Shown piece by piece: positions 1 through 10,575 of a stretch of 64,000 bases of DNA. The stretch lies in the NCBI GenBank assembly GCA_051453625.1, contig JBOZIK010000001.1, positions 79,797,346 through 79,861,345 of the forward strand. The letters run 5' to 3'. Position numbers and translations under genes: made by a program. The stretch's first letter is position 1. Each line of letters begins with the position of its first letter. The notes beneath the pieces were generated by a model. The model was given only the letters and a program-made list of their open reading frames with translations, was not told where the DNA came from and searched no databases. The stretch is from Welwitschia mirabilis. Its lineage: Eukaryota > Gnetophyta > Gnetopsida > Welwitschiales.

Positions 1-1821
1 GATTATGTACGACTCTAAGATAAAATGTTTTTAATTGCTTAGCAAAGAGGATTTTGATTTTTTTTCTTGAGTTGTTTTATATTTGGATTTGGATGAGCTT
101 AAAGATTCTTTATCATCATAATTATTTTTTCACATGCTTTAATAGTAAGCTTTTATGATTATTAATTTTTAATTAATAAGTTTTCCTTCTTTATATCTTT
201 TAGGAATTTAGTCATATTTGTCTAGGATATCTATTTTATAGATTTATTTTTTGACTAGATATTCTTTATTTCAATCAAAAAGAACTCTTTAGCTGTTTAC
301 ATTTATCCTTTGTATCTATAGGATCTTATTTTCTACTATATTTGGAATGGGCGCTTGGCCTCACAAGATATAGATTTATTCATTTGAGCATAATGCATCT
401 ATAGAAAAGAAACATGTAAAGAGATGGAGTACTATTATCTCTTGGAAAAAGATCCTTCAAATCCAACTATGTAAGGCTTCTTGAGTTGTGGTTGATAAAA
501 TACTTTTAGATGGTATAAAGTATACATTTAAAGATTTTTAATAGCTTATATTTAAAATTTTGAATCCATTTTGAAACTTAGAAATCTTAATAAAATAGAT
601 ATAAAAGGAAACTTGGATTTAATTATCGACACTCAAATGTGAGATAAATTTATTGCTTTATGAATTTTGAAGTTGATATTTATATATAGATCATAAATTT
701 TAGAGAATATGTTATGAATTCAAAGTAGAGAATAGAGGAAGAAGTGAATTTCTAAAGGCTTAAGAATTCTAGATATAAGAGATGATTAGTATTATCACAA
801 TGATCAATATCTATTATTAACAAGCCTATAGACAACATTTCAGCTTATTCAACAATTTTTATGGCATTGAAGGAAGATAAATCCAACTTTGTAAGTATAA
901 TAATTAGAATAATATAAAATAGATGTATTATAGCTTAAGCTTTAGGTAGACTTTTAAGCTCTAAGATTGTAAATAAATCTTAATGTTATATAGCCTCAAG
1001 AGGGTTTAGTTATTAAATGTATTTATTTCTTGACTTCTAAAGGTGTAATTTTTACTGTGAAATTTTTGTGTGATAATTCCTTTCATTTTGTAGTAGTTAT
1101 AATATTACCTTTTTTGAAAATTCTTAGTGATTTAATTTTGATTTATTAATGGTTAAATTATTGTAATTGTTGCATGTTTATCCATTTAAATTAAAAAATA
1201 GTTTTCATGTATTTTACTTGTTATTTGGCTAATTTTAAATTTTTTATTGTAATAATTACATGATGAACATTATTATTTATTATTATTAATACATCCATGG
1301 GCCTAGCAAGAAAAAAAAACAGGTTATAAAATTTCCACCACTTCCACCACACTACTTCCACCACTTTCACCACTCTTTTACCATGGTGCCTCTTCACATC
1401 CTACACTTTCTTCTATAAATAGGACCTTCATCTTCTCATATTTTACACCTTTATAAAGTTGTTATTATTGAATCTTATGATCTTAATATTAAAGCTTGTA
1501 AAAGTCTTGAAGCCTTGGAAACTCTATAAGATTTCACTGTTCATTTTAACTTGGGTATGATTTTATGGTCTTATTTCATTTCTATATGATTATTGATTTT
1601 TATTTTATTTTTTTTGCATGTTCCTTATCTTGTGCATCTCGAATAGTCTTTATTTTTAAATGATTTTAGTATTCATGTAATTCGTTTTCTTACATGTTAG
1701 TGAAGTTTATATTTAGACTACATACCCCTTATGTTAGTATTATCTTAGGTACTTGTATCAAAATCCTTTCCATCTTGTTTAAGTCTTCTGAGGAATTGTT
1801 GATTTGACCTTTTTTTATTAT
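1..1821. other. AT-rich flank, no gene recognised
   Basis: This stretch before element A has no long open frame and no domain I recognise on either strand. From about 1336 to 1377 there is a CT-rich run built of repeated CCAC/CTTCCA words, followed by a TATA-like site. The composition resembles the promoter part of a plant LTR, but no partner copy is visible in the window, so it stays unassigned. Its last five bases, ATTAT (1817-1821), are the left target-site duplication of element A. Confidence 0.5.
1414..1421 (+). promoter_or_regulatory. TATA-box-like site in flank
   Basis: TATAAATA follows a CT-rich tract and precedes GGACCTTCATC. The arrangement is typical of plant promoters and of LTR U3/R borders. 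No gene follows it in readable form, because element A starts 400 bases downstream. It is probably the promoter of another old LTR, but this rests on one motif. Confidence 0.3.
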
Positions 1822-2070
1822 TGTTATAATGTCAATTTTTAGGAATTTGATGGTGTATTTTGAGTACTTTTACAGTACATTCGCATAGATTTTAATGTGA
1901 TACTGGTGACTATGGAGATTTGATAAGATGATTAGTAAAACATTTAATCCTTAGTATTTTTGGTAGTTTCTCAGGCCTATTCTGACACTGCATATTTGGA
2001 AGAAATACTTCATGATGCAAAAGAATGATTTACCTTTTATTTTGAAGAAAAGAAATACCATCGTCCCATA

Positions 2071-2308
2071 TGTCATCCCCATGATAGGTAGGACAACGAC
2101 ACTGCTAACATGGATAAAAGCTATGGGACTGATAGCAGCACATGGAGACATGTGATACATGGTGATATCTCCTATGTTATCCCCATGACAGGCATAACGA
2201 TGATGCTGCTAACATGGATAGAACTTATGAGGCTAATAGTAGGGCATGGAGACATGTAACACATGGTGATGTCCCCTATGTTTTCCCAATGACAGGTGGG
2301 ACGACAAC
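2071..2308 (+). repeat. Tandem ~104-bp units in the LTR, each with a TGTCATCCC-type motif
   Basis: Units start near 2071, 2175 and 2279 (the last partial). Each opens with a motif of the form TGTCRTCCC, about ten bases, then a GGGAYGACA-like half. A shared tail follows, with CTGCTAACATGGATA and CATGGAGACATGT. The 3' LTR has the same three units, starting near 13255, 13359 and 13463. A spacing of about 104 bases and placement upstream of the TATA box fit a U3 enhancer-type array. That role is inferred. Confidence 0.75.
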
Positions 2309-2425
2309 TATTTTTGTATGTTCAGGAAGAAATATTTTTGTAAATGGGGTCAAGCATCCCATGTGAGTTTTTAGAGTTTTATTTTTTACCTTTTGGTTTC
2401 ATTTCTAGAACCTCAAATGCAAAAC

Positions 2426-2433
2426 TATAAATA
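2426..2433 (+). promoter_or_regulatory. TATA box of 5' LTR, element A
   Basis: TATAAATA is followed by CCCTTCCTCTCC, a CT-rich start region. The equivalent sites are 13795-13802 in the 3' LTR and 54418-54425 in element C, and TAAAAATA at 47990-47997 is its decayed form. Confidence 0.65.
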
Positions 2434-2716
2434 CCCTTCCTCTCCTTCATTTCTGGAACATATTTTATACCTAATAGTTATGATGGAGGATTGAATGACA
2501 AGAAGTCCATCCAGAGCCATAGAAAGGATTTTCCTTGATGTTAGGCTAAGTCTCTTCCATTGAGATGTTTTTATTCTATTTGTAAGTGGATTTAATATTC
2601 TTGGATACTCTTTTAAATCAATATAATCATTATTTTATTTTCATTCTATATGTTTCTTATGACTTACATTGATCATAATTTAGTAATAAATTTGTGATTT
2701 ATCTAGATCTTAAGGG

Positions 2717-2734
2717 CAACCTTTGTTAAGGTTG
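2717..2734 (+). promoter_or_regulatory. Conserved LTR hairpin, element A
   Basis: CAACCTT-TGTT-AAGGTTG is a perfect seven-base stem with a four-base loop. The same structure occurs at the same relative place in both LTRs of element B and, with one G-T wobble, in the 5' LTR of C. In A's 3' LTR the equivalent bases fall in the gap at 14043-14181. Confidence 0.6.
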
Positions 2735-3173
2735 ACCTTAATTAGTAGTAGATTTACATTGTTTTTCCATTTCACTTTCATATTGCATTTCTTATTATAC
2801 TTGGTAGATCTTATAGTTTATATTGGTTAAGAACTAGTTGAATGCTCTAATTAATTGATATAAGTTATATAGAAGGCTAGTTCTTGTGACAAAAGAATTA
2901 GGAACTAAGATATTTCATTCCATTTTCAATTGCATTTCATCTTCATTCATCTTACATTACCTTTAATTTATTATTTACTTTCAGTTATTAAAAGATAAAA
3001 GACTAAAAATACCTTAAGGAATAAATTTTCTAACTCTAAGCCTAGTGTTGTTGTTGGGATTATGACATTCAGGTGGACTCCCACCTATATTAGCATGTGT
3101 TTTTTTGAAAATTATTTGATTTATAAGTTTACTTAAAGAGCTTCAGGATTGCATAAATTCACCTCCAACATTT

Positions 3174-3191
3174 TGGTACCATTGTCGAGGA
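3174..3191 (+). other. Primer-binding site (tRNA-Asp type), element A
   Basis: This 18-base site lies three bases inside the LTR end. Compared with the usual plant tRNA-Asp site TGGCGCCGTTGCCGGGGA it differs at five places, all C-to-T or G-to-A. Confidence 0.8.
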
Positions 3192-3464
3192 AGACTACAA
3201 GAAGTTAGGAGAATTATCATTAATTAGATAAGTACCTTGAATCTATTATTCAATTTATTTATTTAAGTTAATGCTATATTTTTAGTGTAGTTTAAAGTAG
3301 ATTTATGTTTGCATAATTTTATTTTACATAATTTTTTTTAGGGATCCAATTATTTCCTCTATTATCCCAAAGACCTAGGGCATGATAGTTTGAAATTTTG
3401 AAATTAGTTTCTATTTTTTGAAATTTTTCTTTGTTTTTCTTTCATAATAAACTATCATTATGTC

Positions 3465-3679
3465 TGTCATTCCCATGAAAAACAGGACAACAGTTTTATT
3501 AATTTTCCACATTTTGATATTTTCTTTTCTACAAGTTAAATAATTCATCATTCTTTCGATCATCTCCATGAAAGTCTAGATGACATTCTATCTTTCCTCT
3601 ATTAGAATTTTTATAGTTTTAGATTTTTATTATTGTGGTCATCGTCCTTTCTGTCATTTCCATGACTAGGTGAACGATG
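3465..3679 (+). repeat. Leader with three copies of the quasi-palindromic motif
   Basis: Copies lie at about 3465-3492, 3557-3586 and 3652-3679, each with a CATYYCCATGA-like core. They sit in the untranslated leader between the primer site and gag. Element C has three copies at the matching place (49025-49238), so the arrangement is ancestral to both. Nothing else is recognisable between 3192 and 3729. Confidence 0.6.
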
Positions 3680-3729
3680 TATGCTATTTTGATTTCGGCT
3701 TTTTGTTAATTGATTAAGCATGTAGGAAC

Positions 3730-5518
3730 ATGGTGAATTCTAATAAAAAGAGAAAATATTAGAGAGAATGAAACTTGATTAAAGAAAACATCAAAAAATG
3801 ATTATTCAACTTTGAGCTAAATCTAGGTAAACACACCCCAAGTATGCAAATTCCCATTAAAGAAGAATATTTTTCTACTCCTATTATTTTAAAATTAAAG
3901 TTTGCAAAAGAAAATTGTAGTGTAGAAGTGGATCATATTATTTCTTCAAATATGTCAAACGTCACAAAAATAAAAGCAAGTTACTTCATCTAATACTCTA
4001 ATTATAATAGGAACTTCTTTCTCGAATGCAAATGTTACTCTTAGGGATTTAATTGTAAATATAAAATATAAAATTCAAAATCCTTTTTGTTTACCTTCTA
4101 GATATGATATAGAATTAAGAAATTTAAGTGCTTATTCAATGTTTTTAAGGAAACTAGAGGAAGATCCTTTTCAACATTTAGCTAACATTGAATAACTTGT
4201 GCTTACTTTAGGAAATGAGAAGAAACATATTGGGGATCATACTTATATGATTATTTTTCCAGTCATACTTAAATGAAGAGAAAAATTTTGGCTTAAAACT
4301 ATCCCACAAAAAGTCTTAAATCTTGAATTCAAGTGTAAGAAGTATTTATTAAAAGATTTTTGGATGATATTTCCATGAGGAAGAGAAGAAAACAAGTAAC
4401 CAACTTTCAACAACAAACTCGTAAGGATTATGCAACATCTTATTAACATTTTCTAATAACTAGTCATTCCAACCCTATTGGTGAATTTTGTAAAGACAGG
4501 CTAGTAGATTATTTTTATAGTGGATTAAATACTTAATAAAATAACTAGTAGATTTTTATTGTGCAGGCAACTTATTGAATTTAGGCCTAGAGGATGCATG
4601 GAATATGCTAAAAAATTTGGTAGAAATAAGTCAAACTTGGCCTAAACCCATTAAAAAAATCACACTATAGGATAAATTATAAAAGATTTAAAAGCAAAAC
4701 ATGACAAAGAAGAAGAAAGGGAGGGCTCAACCAAAATAATCAAAGATTTTATTACTACTTTAGAAAAGTATACACATATGAAAATTGATGCAAAGATGGT
4801 AAAGAATGAAATCTTAACTTCAAATTGTTATATCTGTGAAGATGACTCTCATCCTATAAAAGAATGCCCTTTGTTACCAACGTATAAGGAAAAGATGTTT
4901 GAGGAAGTGTTTTCCTTCAACCAAAGAGCACCTAACTTTAAAAACCATACATAATTCCAACAAATATTTGTTAGAAAATCTAAATGAAAACCATTTGAAA
5001 GTAGATTTAAGAGTTTCAACCTTTGACTCAATTTTCAACAAAATCAGAATGATCCATTAGGGAATCCATAGAAGAGATAAGAAAAATATAAGAGAAAACT
5101 AATAACAACATTGATAAGACCAATATCAATATTGAAAACATAGTAAATGTGCTTTAACAAATAATTCTTATCAACTAAAGACCACAAGGCTTTCTTGCAT
5201 CTTAACCAATTCCCAATCCAAATGAAGTCAAAAGGGATTTAAAAATAGTAATAAGAAGTGAAAAGGATACAACATCTCCTACCCATAAGGATTCAATATC
5301 TAAAAATAATAAAATAAATGAGGAAGATGATGTGGAAATTTTATATTCATATAACCTTCCATCAACATCAGCTACTAAGGCCTTCACTAAAGATAATTCA
5401 CAAGAAAATGAAGGAAATAAATAATACATCCCTTGGCTTGATAGATTAAATACAAATCCTACCTTTGATAAACACTTGAAAGATTTGATGCAAGAAGTCA
5501 ACATCAACCTATCTTTTT
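3730..5518 (+). pseudogene. gag: gag of element A (capsid and zinc knuckle), broken
   Basis: This is the structural polyprotein that would form the cytoplasmic virus-like particle. The ATG at 3730 is 560 bases after the LTR end, the same spacing as in element C, and the first codons (MVNSNKKRKY) resemble the C version. A capsid-type segment covers about 4080-4560, with DYFYSGLN near 4508, matching the motif typical of Athila/Tat gag. A zinc knuckle with intact C-x2-C-x4-H-x4-C spacing lies at 4826-4867. Stops appear from codon 11 onward. The knuckle is in a different frame from the start codon and the protease in a third, so at least two frameshifts are present. It is non-functional. Confidence 0.8.
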
Positions 5519-6579
5519 AAAAACTTTTACAAAAAAATCCTAAAAATTCTAAGTTATGGAAAGATTTAGTAAGAAGAAAGAAAAAATGTATCATTCCTAG
5601 CAAAATTTTTCTTGTCTAATCGCTTTCCAACTCAGCATGCAAAAATGTCATAAATTCAAAGACCCTAGGGTTGCAATTGTAAGTGTTATCTTAGAAAGAA
5701 ACAAAAGAATTTAAAAAGCTTTGATCAACATAGGAGCAAGTACAAACATCATACCTCTCTACATATGTAAAAGACTTGGGTCAGAAAATAGAGTGGAACC
5801 TACATCTATCATCTTAGAATTAGTTAATACCTCAATCAAAAAACCATTAGGAATTATCAAAGACCTAGTTACCCAAATTGAGAAAGCTTTTTATCCCATT
5901 GATGTTTTTATCATTGAGATAGAAAATGATGAAGAATGTCCACTACTTTTAGAAAGATGCTTTAGTGTAACTACCCATTGTATCATTGACACACGATATA
6001 GGATGATGAGATACCATTTTGACAATAAATAAATTACCATTAGATTTTTTACTGCTACTGAGAAAAACACAAGAACTAAGTTTAAGTTTGAAGATGAATT
6101 AAAACCTACCTTGTTTTTATAACATCGACTAATATAAGAGAGATTAATCATGCTACATGAATCAAATTTGTATGATAACCCCACTGAAACAAACTGTCTT
6201 AAGTTTGAGGATGAAGAACATATAGAATGGAAAGAAGCTTAATATCTTTACTTAATAGAAAAACTTTTTGAACAGTGCTATCCCACATTTGTCATCTACA
6301 TAATAGATGGGACAATATCCTAGCATATCATCCATGAACTTACAAAATTATTCCAAGGATTAAAATACATGTTTCTTTCTAAAGATCAAATGAAAACTTT
6401 AATAATTAGTGATCTTCTCACTCCTCAACAAGAATTCAGTTTGATCTCACTATTAAATTCAAAGAAAAATGCCTTTGCTTGGACACATAGAGACTTTGAT
6501 GCCATTCCTCTTTCCATAGTTTAACATAAAATATACCTTGAAGATAATGCTAAACCTGTTAGAAAACCCCAAATAAGAC
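5345..6579 (+). repeat. Duplicated internal segment, copy 1
   Basis: Sequence up to the gap at 6580 is repeated after it at 6680-7915. The segment runs from the end of gag through the protease to the start of RT. The two copies differ at roughly 15-20% of positions by eye, so this is not a simple unmerged overlap. This copy also holds the quasi-palindromic motif at 6289-6315. Confidence 0.8.
5519..6190 (+). pseudogene. Protease region of element A, first copy
   Basis: This is an aspartic protease (retropepsin) that would cleave the polyprotein. The frame from 5721 reads LINIGASTN, then a block ending in a ...CPLLLERCF-like flap, as in Athila-type proteases. The catalytic Asp of the usual D-x-G-A-S motif is replaced by Asn (codon 5727-5729), a G-to-A change in GAC. 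Upstream, 5519-5720 is the linker between gag and protease, with several stops. Element B keeps the Asp at the same place. Confidence 0.75.
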
Positions 6580-6679
6580 NNNNNNNNNNNNNNNNNNNNN
6601 NNNNNNNNNNNNNNNNNNNNNNNNNNNNNNNNNNNNNNNNNNNNNNNNNNNNNNNNNNNNNNNNNNNNNNNNNNNNNNN

Positions 6680-7500
6680 ATTCATATAACCCTTTATCAA
6701 CATCTTCTACTAAGGGCTTCACTAAAAATAATTTACAAGAAAATAAGGGAAAGAAATCATTCACCCCTTGTCTTGGTAGATTAAATACAAATCCTACCTT
6801 TGCTGAACACTTAAAAGCCTTGATGTAAAAATTCAACATCAACCTACCTTTTTGGAAACTCTTATAAGAAAATCCTTAATATTCTAAGTTATGGAAAGAT
6901 TCAGTAAGAAGAAATCAAAAAACGTATCATTTCTAGCAAAGTTTTTCTTGCCCAATCTCTTTCCAACTTAGTCATGTAAAAATATCCTAAATTTAAAGAC
7001 CCTAAGGCTACAACTTTAAGTGTCATCTTAGAAGGAAAAAAATAATTCAAAAAGTTTTGATTTACATAGGATTAAGTGTAAACATCATGGCTCTTCACAT
7101 ATGTAAAAGAGTTGGGTTAGAAAGCAGAGTTGAACCTACACCTATCATCTTGGAATTTGCTGATACCTTAATCAAAAAACCATTAGGAATTATTAAATAC
7201 CTAGTTATTTAAATTAAGAAAGGATTTTATACCATTAATATTGTCATAATTGAGATAGAACATGAGGGAGGATATCCTCTACTTTTATGAAGAGCCTTTT
7301 GTGCAACTGCCCATTATATCATTGATACATGATCTGGGATGATGAGATACCATTTTTACAATAGAAAAATTACCATTAGAGTCTTTGACGCTTTTCAAAA
7401 AGACACAAGAACTGAGTTTAACTTTGAAGATGAATTAAAACCAACCTTATTTTTACAACATTAATCAATAGAAGAGAGATTAATCATGCTACATGAACTA
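6680..7500 (+). pseudogene. gag end and protease, second copy, element A
   Basis: The region repeats the gag-protease linker and the protease. The active-site segment reads VLIYIGLSVN near 7054: the catalytic Asp is Tyr (codon 7063-7065) and the conserved Ala is Leu. The following residues (KRVGLESRVEPTPIILE) are close to copy 1. Several stops interrupt it. Because both copies lost the Asp through different substitutions, they decayed independently. Confidence 0.7.
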
Positions 7501-7626
7501 ACTTTGTATGATAATTCCACTGAAACAAATTGTCTTGAGTCTAAGGATGAAGAACATGTAGAATGAGAAGAAGCTTAACATCTTTACTCAATAAAAAAAA
7601 CTTTTTGAAGAGTGTTGTCCCATGTC

Positions 7627-7654
7627 TGTCATCCCAATGATAGATGGGATGACA
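7627..7654 (+). repeat. Perfect 9-bp inverted repeat, best copy of the dispersed motif
   Basis: TGTCATCCC (7627-7635), a ten-base spacer AATGATAGAT, and GGGATGACA (7646-7654). It lies in the spacer between protease and RT, where copy 1 has a decayed version at 6289-6315. Confidence 0.7.
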
Positions 7655-7879
7655 ACACAACATACCATCCATGAACTTAATAAATTAACCTAAGAATTAA
7701 AATAGATTCTTCTTTTTAAAAATAAAATGGAACCTTTGATAATAAATGACCTTCTCACTTCTTAATAAGAATCCAATTTGATCTCACTCTTAAATTCAAA
7801 GAAAAATGCCTTTGGTTGGACATAAAGATTTAGATGCCATTCTTCTTTCCATAGTTTAACATAAAATCTACCTTGAAGA

Positions 7880-8760
7880 TAATGATAAACCTATTAGGCA
7901 ACCCTAAAGAAGAGAAAATTTGGTCCTTAAATAAATCACTAAAGATGAAATCATTAAACTTATGGATACTAGAATTATATATGCCATATCAAATAGTGAG
8001 TGGATTAGTCCTTTAATAGTAGTTCTAAGGAAAGGGGGGAAATGAAGAATGTGCATTGATTTTAGAAAACTTAATGAGGTCACTAAAAAAGATCATTACC
8101 TCTTACCCTTTCTTGATTAAGTTCTTGATAGAATCCAAGGTTATGCCTACTATTATTTTCTTGATGGGTATAGTAGCTATAATCAAATTTGTATAGCAAG
8201 TGAAGAATAAGATAAAACTACGTTCATCTCTTCCTTTGAAATATTTGCTTTTAAATGAATGCACTTTAGACTTTATAATGCCCCTGGAACATTTCGACAA
8301 GCCATGATGGGAATCTTTTCTGACATGATAGAAGACTCTATTGAAATTCTTATGGATGACTTCTCCATCTTTAGTGATACTTTTGAATAAACTATAGTGA
8401 GATTAGAGAAAGTCCTAGATCAATGTATTGAGAGTGGATTACATTTGAGTTGAGAAAAGAGTTTTCTCCTTATTCAACATGAAATTCTTTTAGGTTATTA
8501 CATTTTAAAAGAAGGTATTAAGATGGACCCCATAAAAGTTGATATCATTAAAAACCTTAGCCATCCAACTAATGTCAAACAAGTTAGATCTTTCCTTGGT
8601 CATGCTATTTTTTATCAATGATTCATTTATGATTATGCCAGAATTTGTAAATCTCTCCAATTCCTACTTGAAAAAGATGTTAAATTCAATTAGAATGATT
8701 CATACTAACTTGCATTTGAAACCCTCAAAAAAAAAAAAAAATCTCTCCTGAACCTATTAT
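7880..8760 (+). pseudogene. pol: Reverse transcriptase of element A, broken
   Basis: RNA-dependent DNA polymerase. Motifs in order are SEWISPL and RMCIDFRKLNE near 8050, YFLDGYSSYNQI near 8160, FRLYNAPGTF near 8270, the catalytic LMDDF at 8349-8363 (both Asp retained), and PTNVKQVRSFLGH near 8560. Stops include TGA at 8043-8045, where relatives have Trp. A run of 15 A at 8727-8741 shifts the frame just before the RNase H domain. The sequence resembles Athila/Tat RTs but lacks the extra stretch many Athila RTs carry between the PKKGG-like motif and CIDF. Confidence 0.85.
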
Positions 8761-9270
8761 CATAGGTCCCAATTAGAGTAAAGATTTTAAACTTATGTTT
8801 AATGCAAGCAACATTTCTATAGGAGGGGTTCTTATCCAAAAGTATGAAAATGGTTTTAAAGTTATATCTTATCTTAGTAGAACTTTGTCTCAAGACTAAT
8901 CCAAATACACTACTATTAAGAGAGATATATTTGCCATTATCTTTTGCTTAGATCATCTTCGACATTATCTTCTTGATTTTTACATTAATGTTTACATAGA
9001 TCATGTAGCCATCTGCTATCTTACAATTAAAAAAGATTCAAGTTTTAGACTTATTAGGTGGATCCTTCTAATGCAAGAATTTAATCTTACCATCATTGAT
9101 AAGGCTAGAAAACATAATAGTGTTGCTAATCATCTTTCTCTACTTTTTTATTCCAATGATGAAACTCCCATTAATGATCTTTTCTTAATGAGTAACTCTT
9201 TAAAATTAAACAAATATATGCTATTTCATCTTCTCATCCCACTCCTTGGTATGCTGACATCTTGAATTAC
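8761..9270 (+). pseudogene. RNase H of element A, broken
   Basis: This domain removes RNA from the RNA-DNA hybrid. The frame reads FNASNISIGGVL, then YLSRTLSQ, DHVAICYLTIKKDSS, RLIRWILLMQEF and ANHLS, the normal order for Ty3/gypsy RNase H. The first catalytic position (usually D in DAS) reads Asn, and VADHLS reads VANHLS, both explained by G-to-A change. Stops are few, and one stretch of 64 codons (9071-9265) is open. Confidence 0.8.
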
Positions 9271-9289
9271 CTTATTACTATAAAAACGC

Positions 9290-10575
9290 CTTAGCATTAG
9301 AACCATAATCAATGTAAAACTTTTCTCCATAGGATCAGTGATTATAAATGGAATTAACCCCATATTTACTGATGTTGTAAAGTTCAGATTATGTGTAAAT
9401 GTTTTTTTAAATGGAAAACCTTAGAAATATTAAAACTTTTCCATGATGGGATATGTGGAGGATACTTTAGTAGCCCAAAGAGAACCATAAACATTCTTCA
9501 CTCTAGTTTCTATTAGCCTAATCTTTTTAAAGACTTATTTAACTTTTCTAGAAAGTGTGGAGCATGTTAATGCTATGGTAGCCTAACACATTCTCATGTT
9601 ATGCCCCTCAAACCCATACTTGAATGTGAACCTTTTTTTTATTGGGGAATTAACTTTGTAGGCCCAATTACACCACTTTCCAATGAGAAAAATTATATCC
9701 TTATAATTGTGGATTATGTTACTAAGTGGGTTGAAGCTATTCCTACTACCAAAAATGATGCCTAAACTATTTGCAACTTTGTTCAAACTCATATTTTCTA
9801 ATAATTTAGTTTTCCATGAATTATCATTAGTGATCAATGAACTTATTTCATTAATTACCTCTTTAAAAAATGTCTTTTATCTATTGGTGTTAAACATAGA
9901 ATTGTTTGTACCTATCATCCTCAAACCAATGGTAAAGTTGAAAATGAAAATAGAGAAATGAAAAAAATGTTTTAAAAAGTTCATTATGTTAATAAGAAAA
10001 CTTGGTCCTCTGAACTTAGTGATGTTCTTTGGATTTCCTGTAATACTTGATGTAACTCTTTAGATTTTTTACCCTATGAACTTGTGTATGATAAAGTGTG
10101 TGTATTACCAGTTGATGTTGCTATAATTCTTATCAATTCATCCATTAATTTAACCTTATTGAGTTGACTAAAAATCTTAAAATTTGACTAGCCCAATTCG
10201 ACCATTTAAATGAAAAATAGATTCATGCCTTACATCGTTAACTCATTCATGAAACTCAAGCCAAGTTTAGACATGATTAAAAAAATTATTCATAAATAGT
10301 TTAAAACTTTTCAAATTATCCTTTTGTATAACACCTAAATACATCTTTTACATAACAAGTTAACTTCTAAGTGATTAGATCCTTATCTTATAGAAAAAGT
10401 AGACTCAAATGGCTTAGTTGAAATCTTCGATTTAAACACTAGAGAAATTCAAAAGGTTAATGGATAAAGGTTAAAAATTTATGAGTCATCTCTTGATGAA
10501 ACCTTGAACATAATTGAAGAATTTATTTTGGAAGCCCCTCTTCATGAGGAGGACCTTCATTTTTCCATTACCTAA
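9290..10575 (+). pseudogene. Integrase of element A, broken
   Basis: Integrase inserts the cDNA into the host genome. The zinc-binding part is near 9440-9570 (CGGYFSSPKRT, RKCGAC). The core begins at WGINFVGP, where the first catalytic Asp is Asn (codon 9652-9654). IISDQ keeps the second Asp near 9831, and HPQTNGKVENENRE keeps the Glu near 9940. A C-terminal tail ends with a stop at 10573-10575, matching the stop of element B at 40788-40790. Many stops sit where Gln or Trp is expected. No chromodomain follows, which supports a non-chromovirus lineage. Confidence 0.8.

Larger units (their letters stand above)
1822..3170 (+). repeat. 5' LTR of element A
   Basis: It begins TGTTATAATG and ends in CCAACA directly before the primer site. 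It is homologous to 13006-14540 along its whole length and to the LTRs of element C. It contains three units of a tandem repeat (about 2071-2308), a TATA box (2426-2433) and a conserved hairpin (2717-2734). A 69-codon antisense frame at 1951-2160 recurs in the other LTR only because the LTRs are copies; there is no sign that it is a gene. Confidence 0.9.
6680..7915 (+). repeat. Duplicated internal segment, copy 2
   Basis: It starts straight after a 100-base gap and repeats 5345-6579 in the same order and orientation. It continues into the only RT present in element A. Either the element carried a direct duplication or two related copies were scaffolded together. Confidence 0.8.

Noticed and set aside
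250-1000. Possible non-LTR element or host exon in the left flank
   Set aside because: Scattered words such as WSTIISWKK were not enough to place it in any family; stops are frequent in all frames.
1951-2160. Antisense open frame whose translation is conserved at 13135-13344
   Set aside because: Both lie in the paired LTRs of element A, so similarity follows from LTR duplication. No start context, domain or other copy supports a gene.
5202-5507. Antisense 101-codon frame repeated at 6459-6842
   Set aside because: It is the shadow of the gag-protease region and is repeated because the underlying segment is duplicated across a gap.
8727-8741. Poly(A) tail of a LINE or retrogene
   Set aside because: The run sits inside a continuous RT-RNase H coding region of element A.
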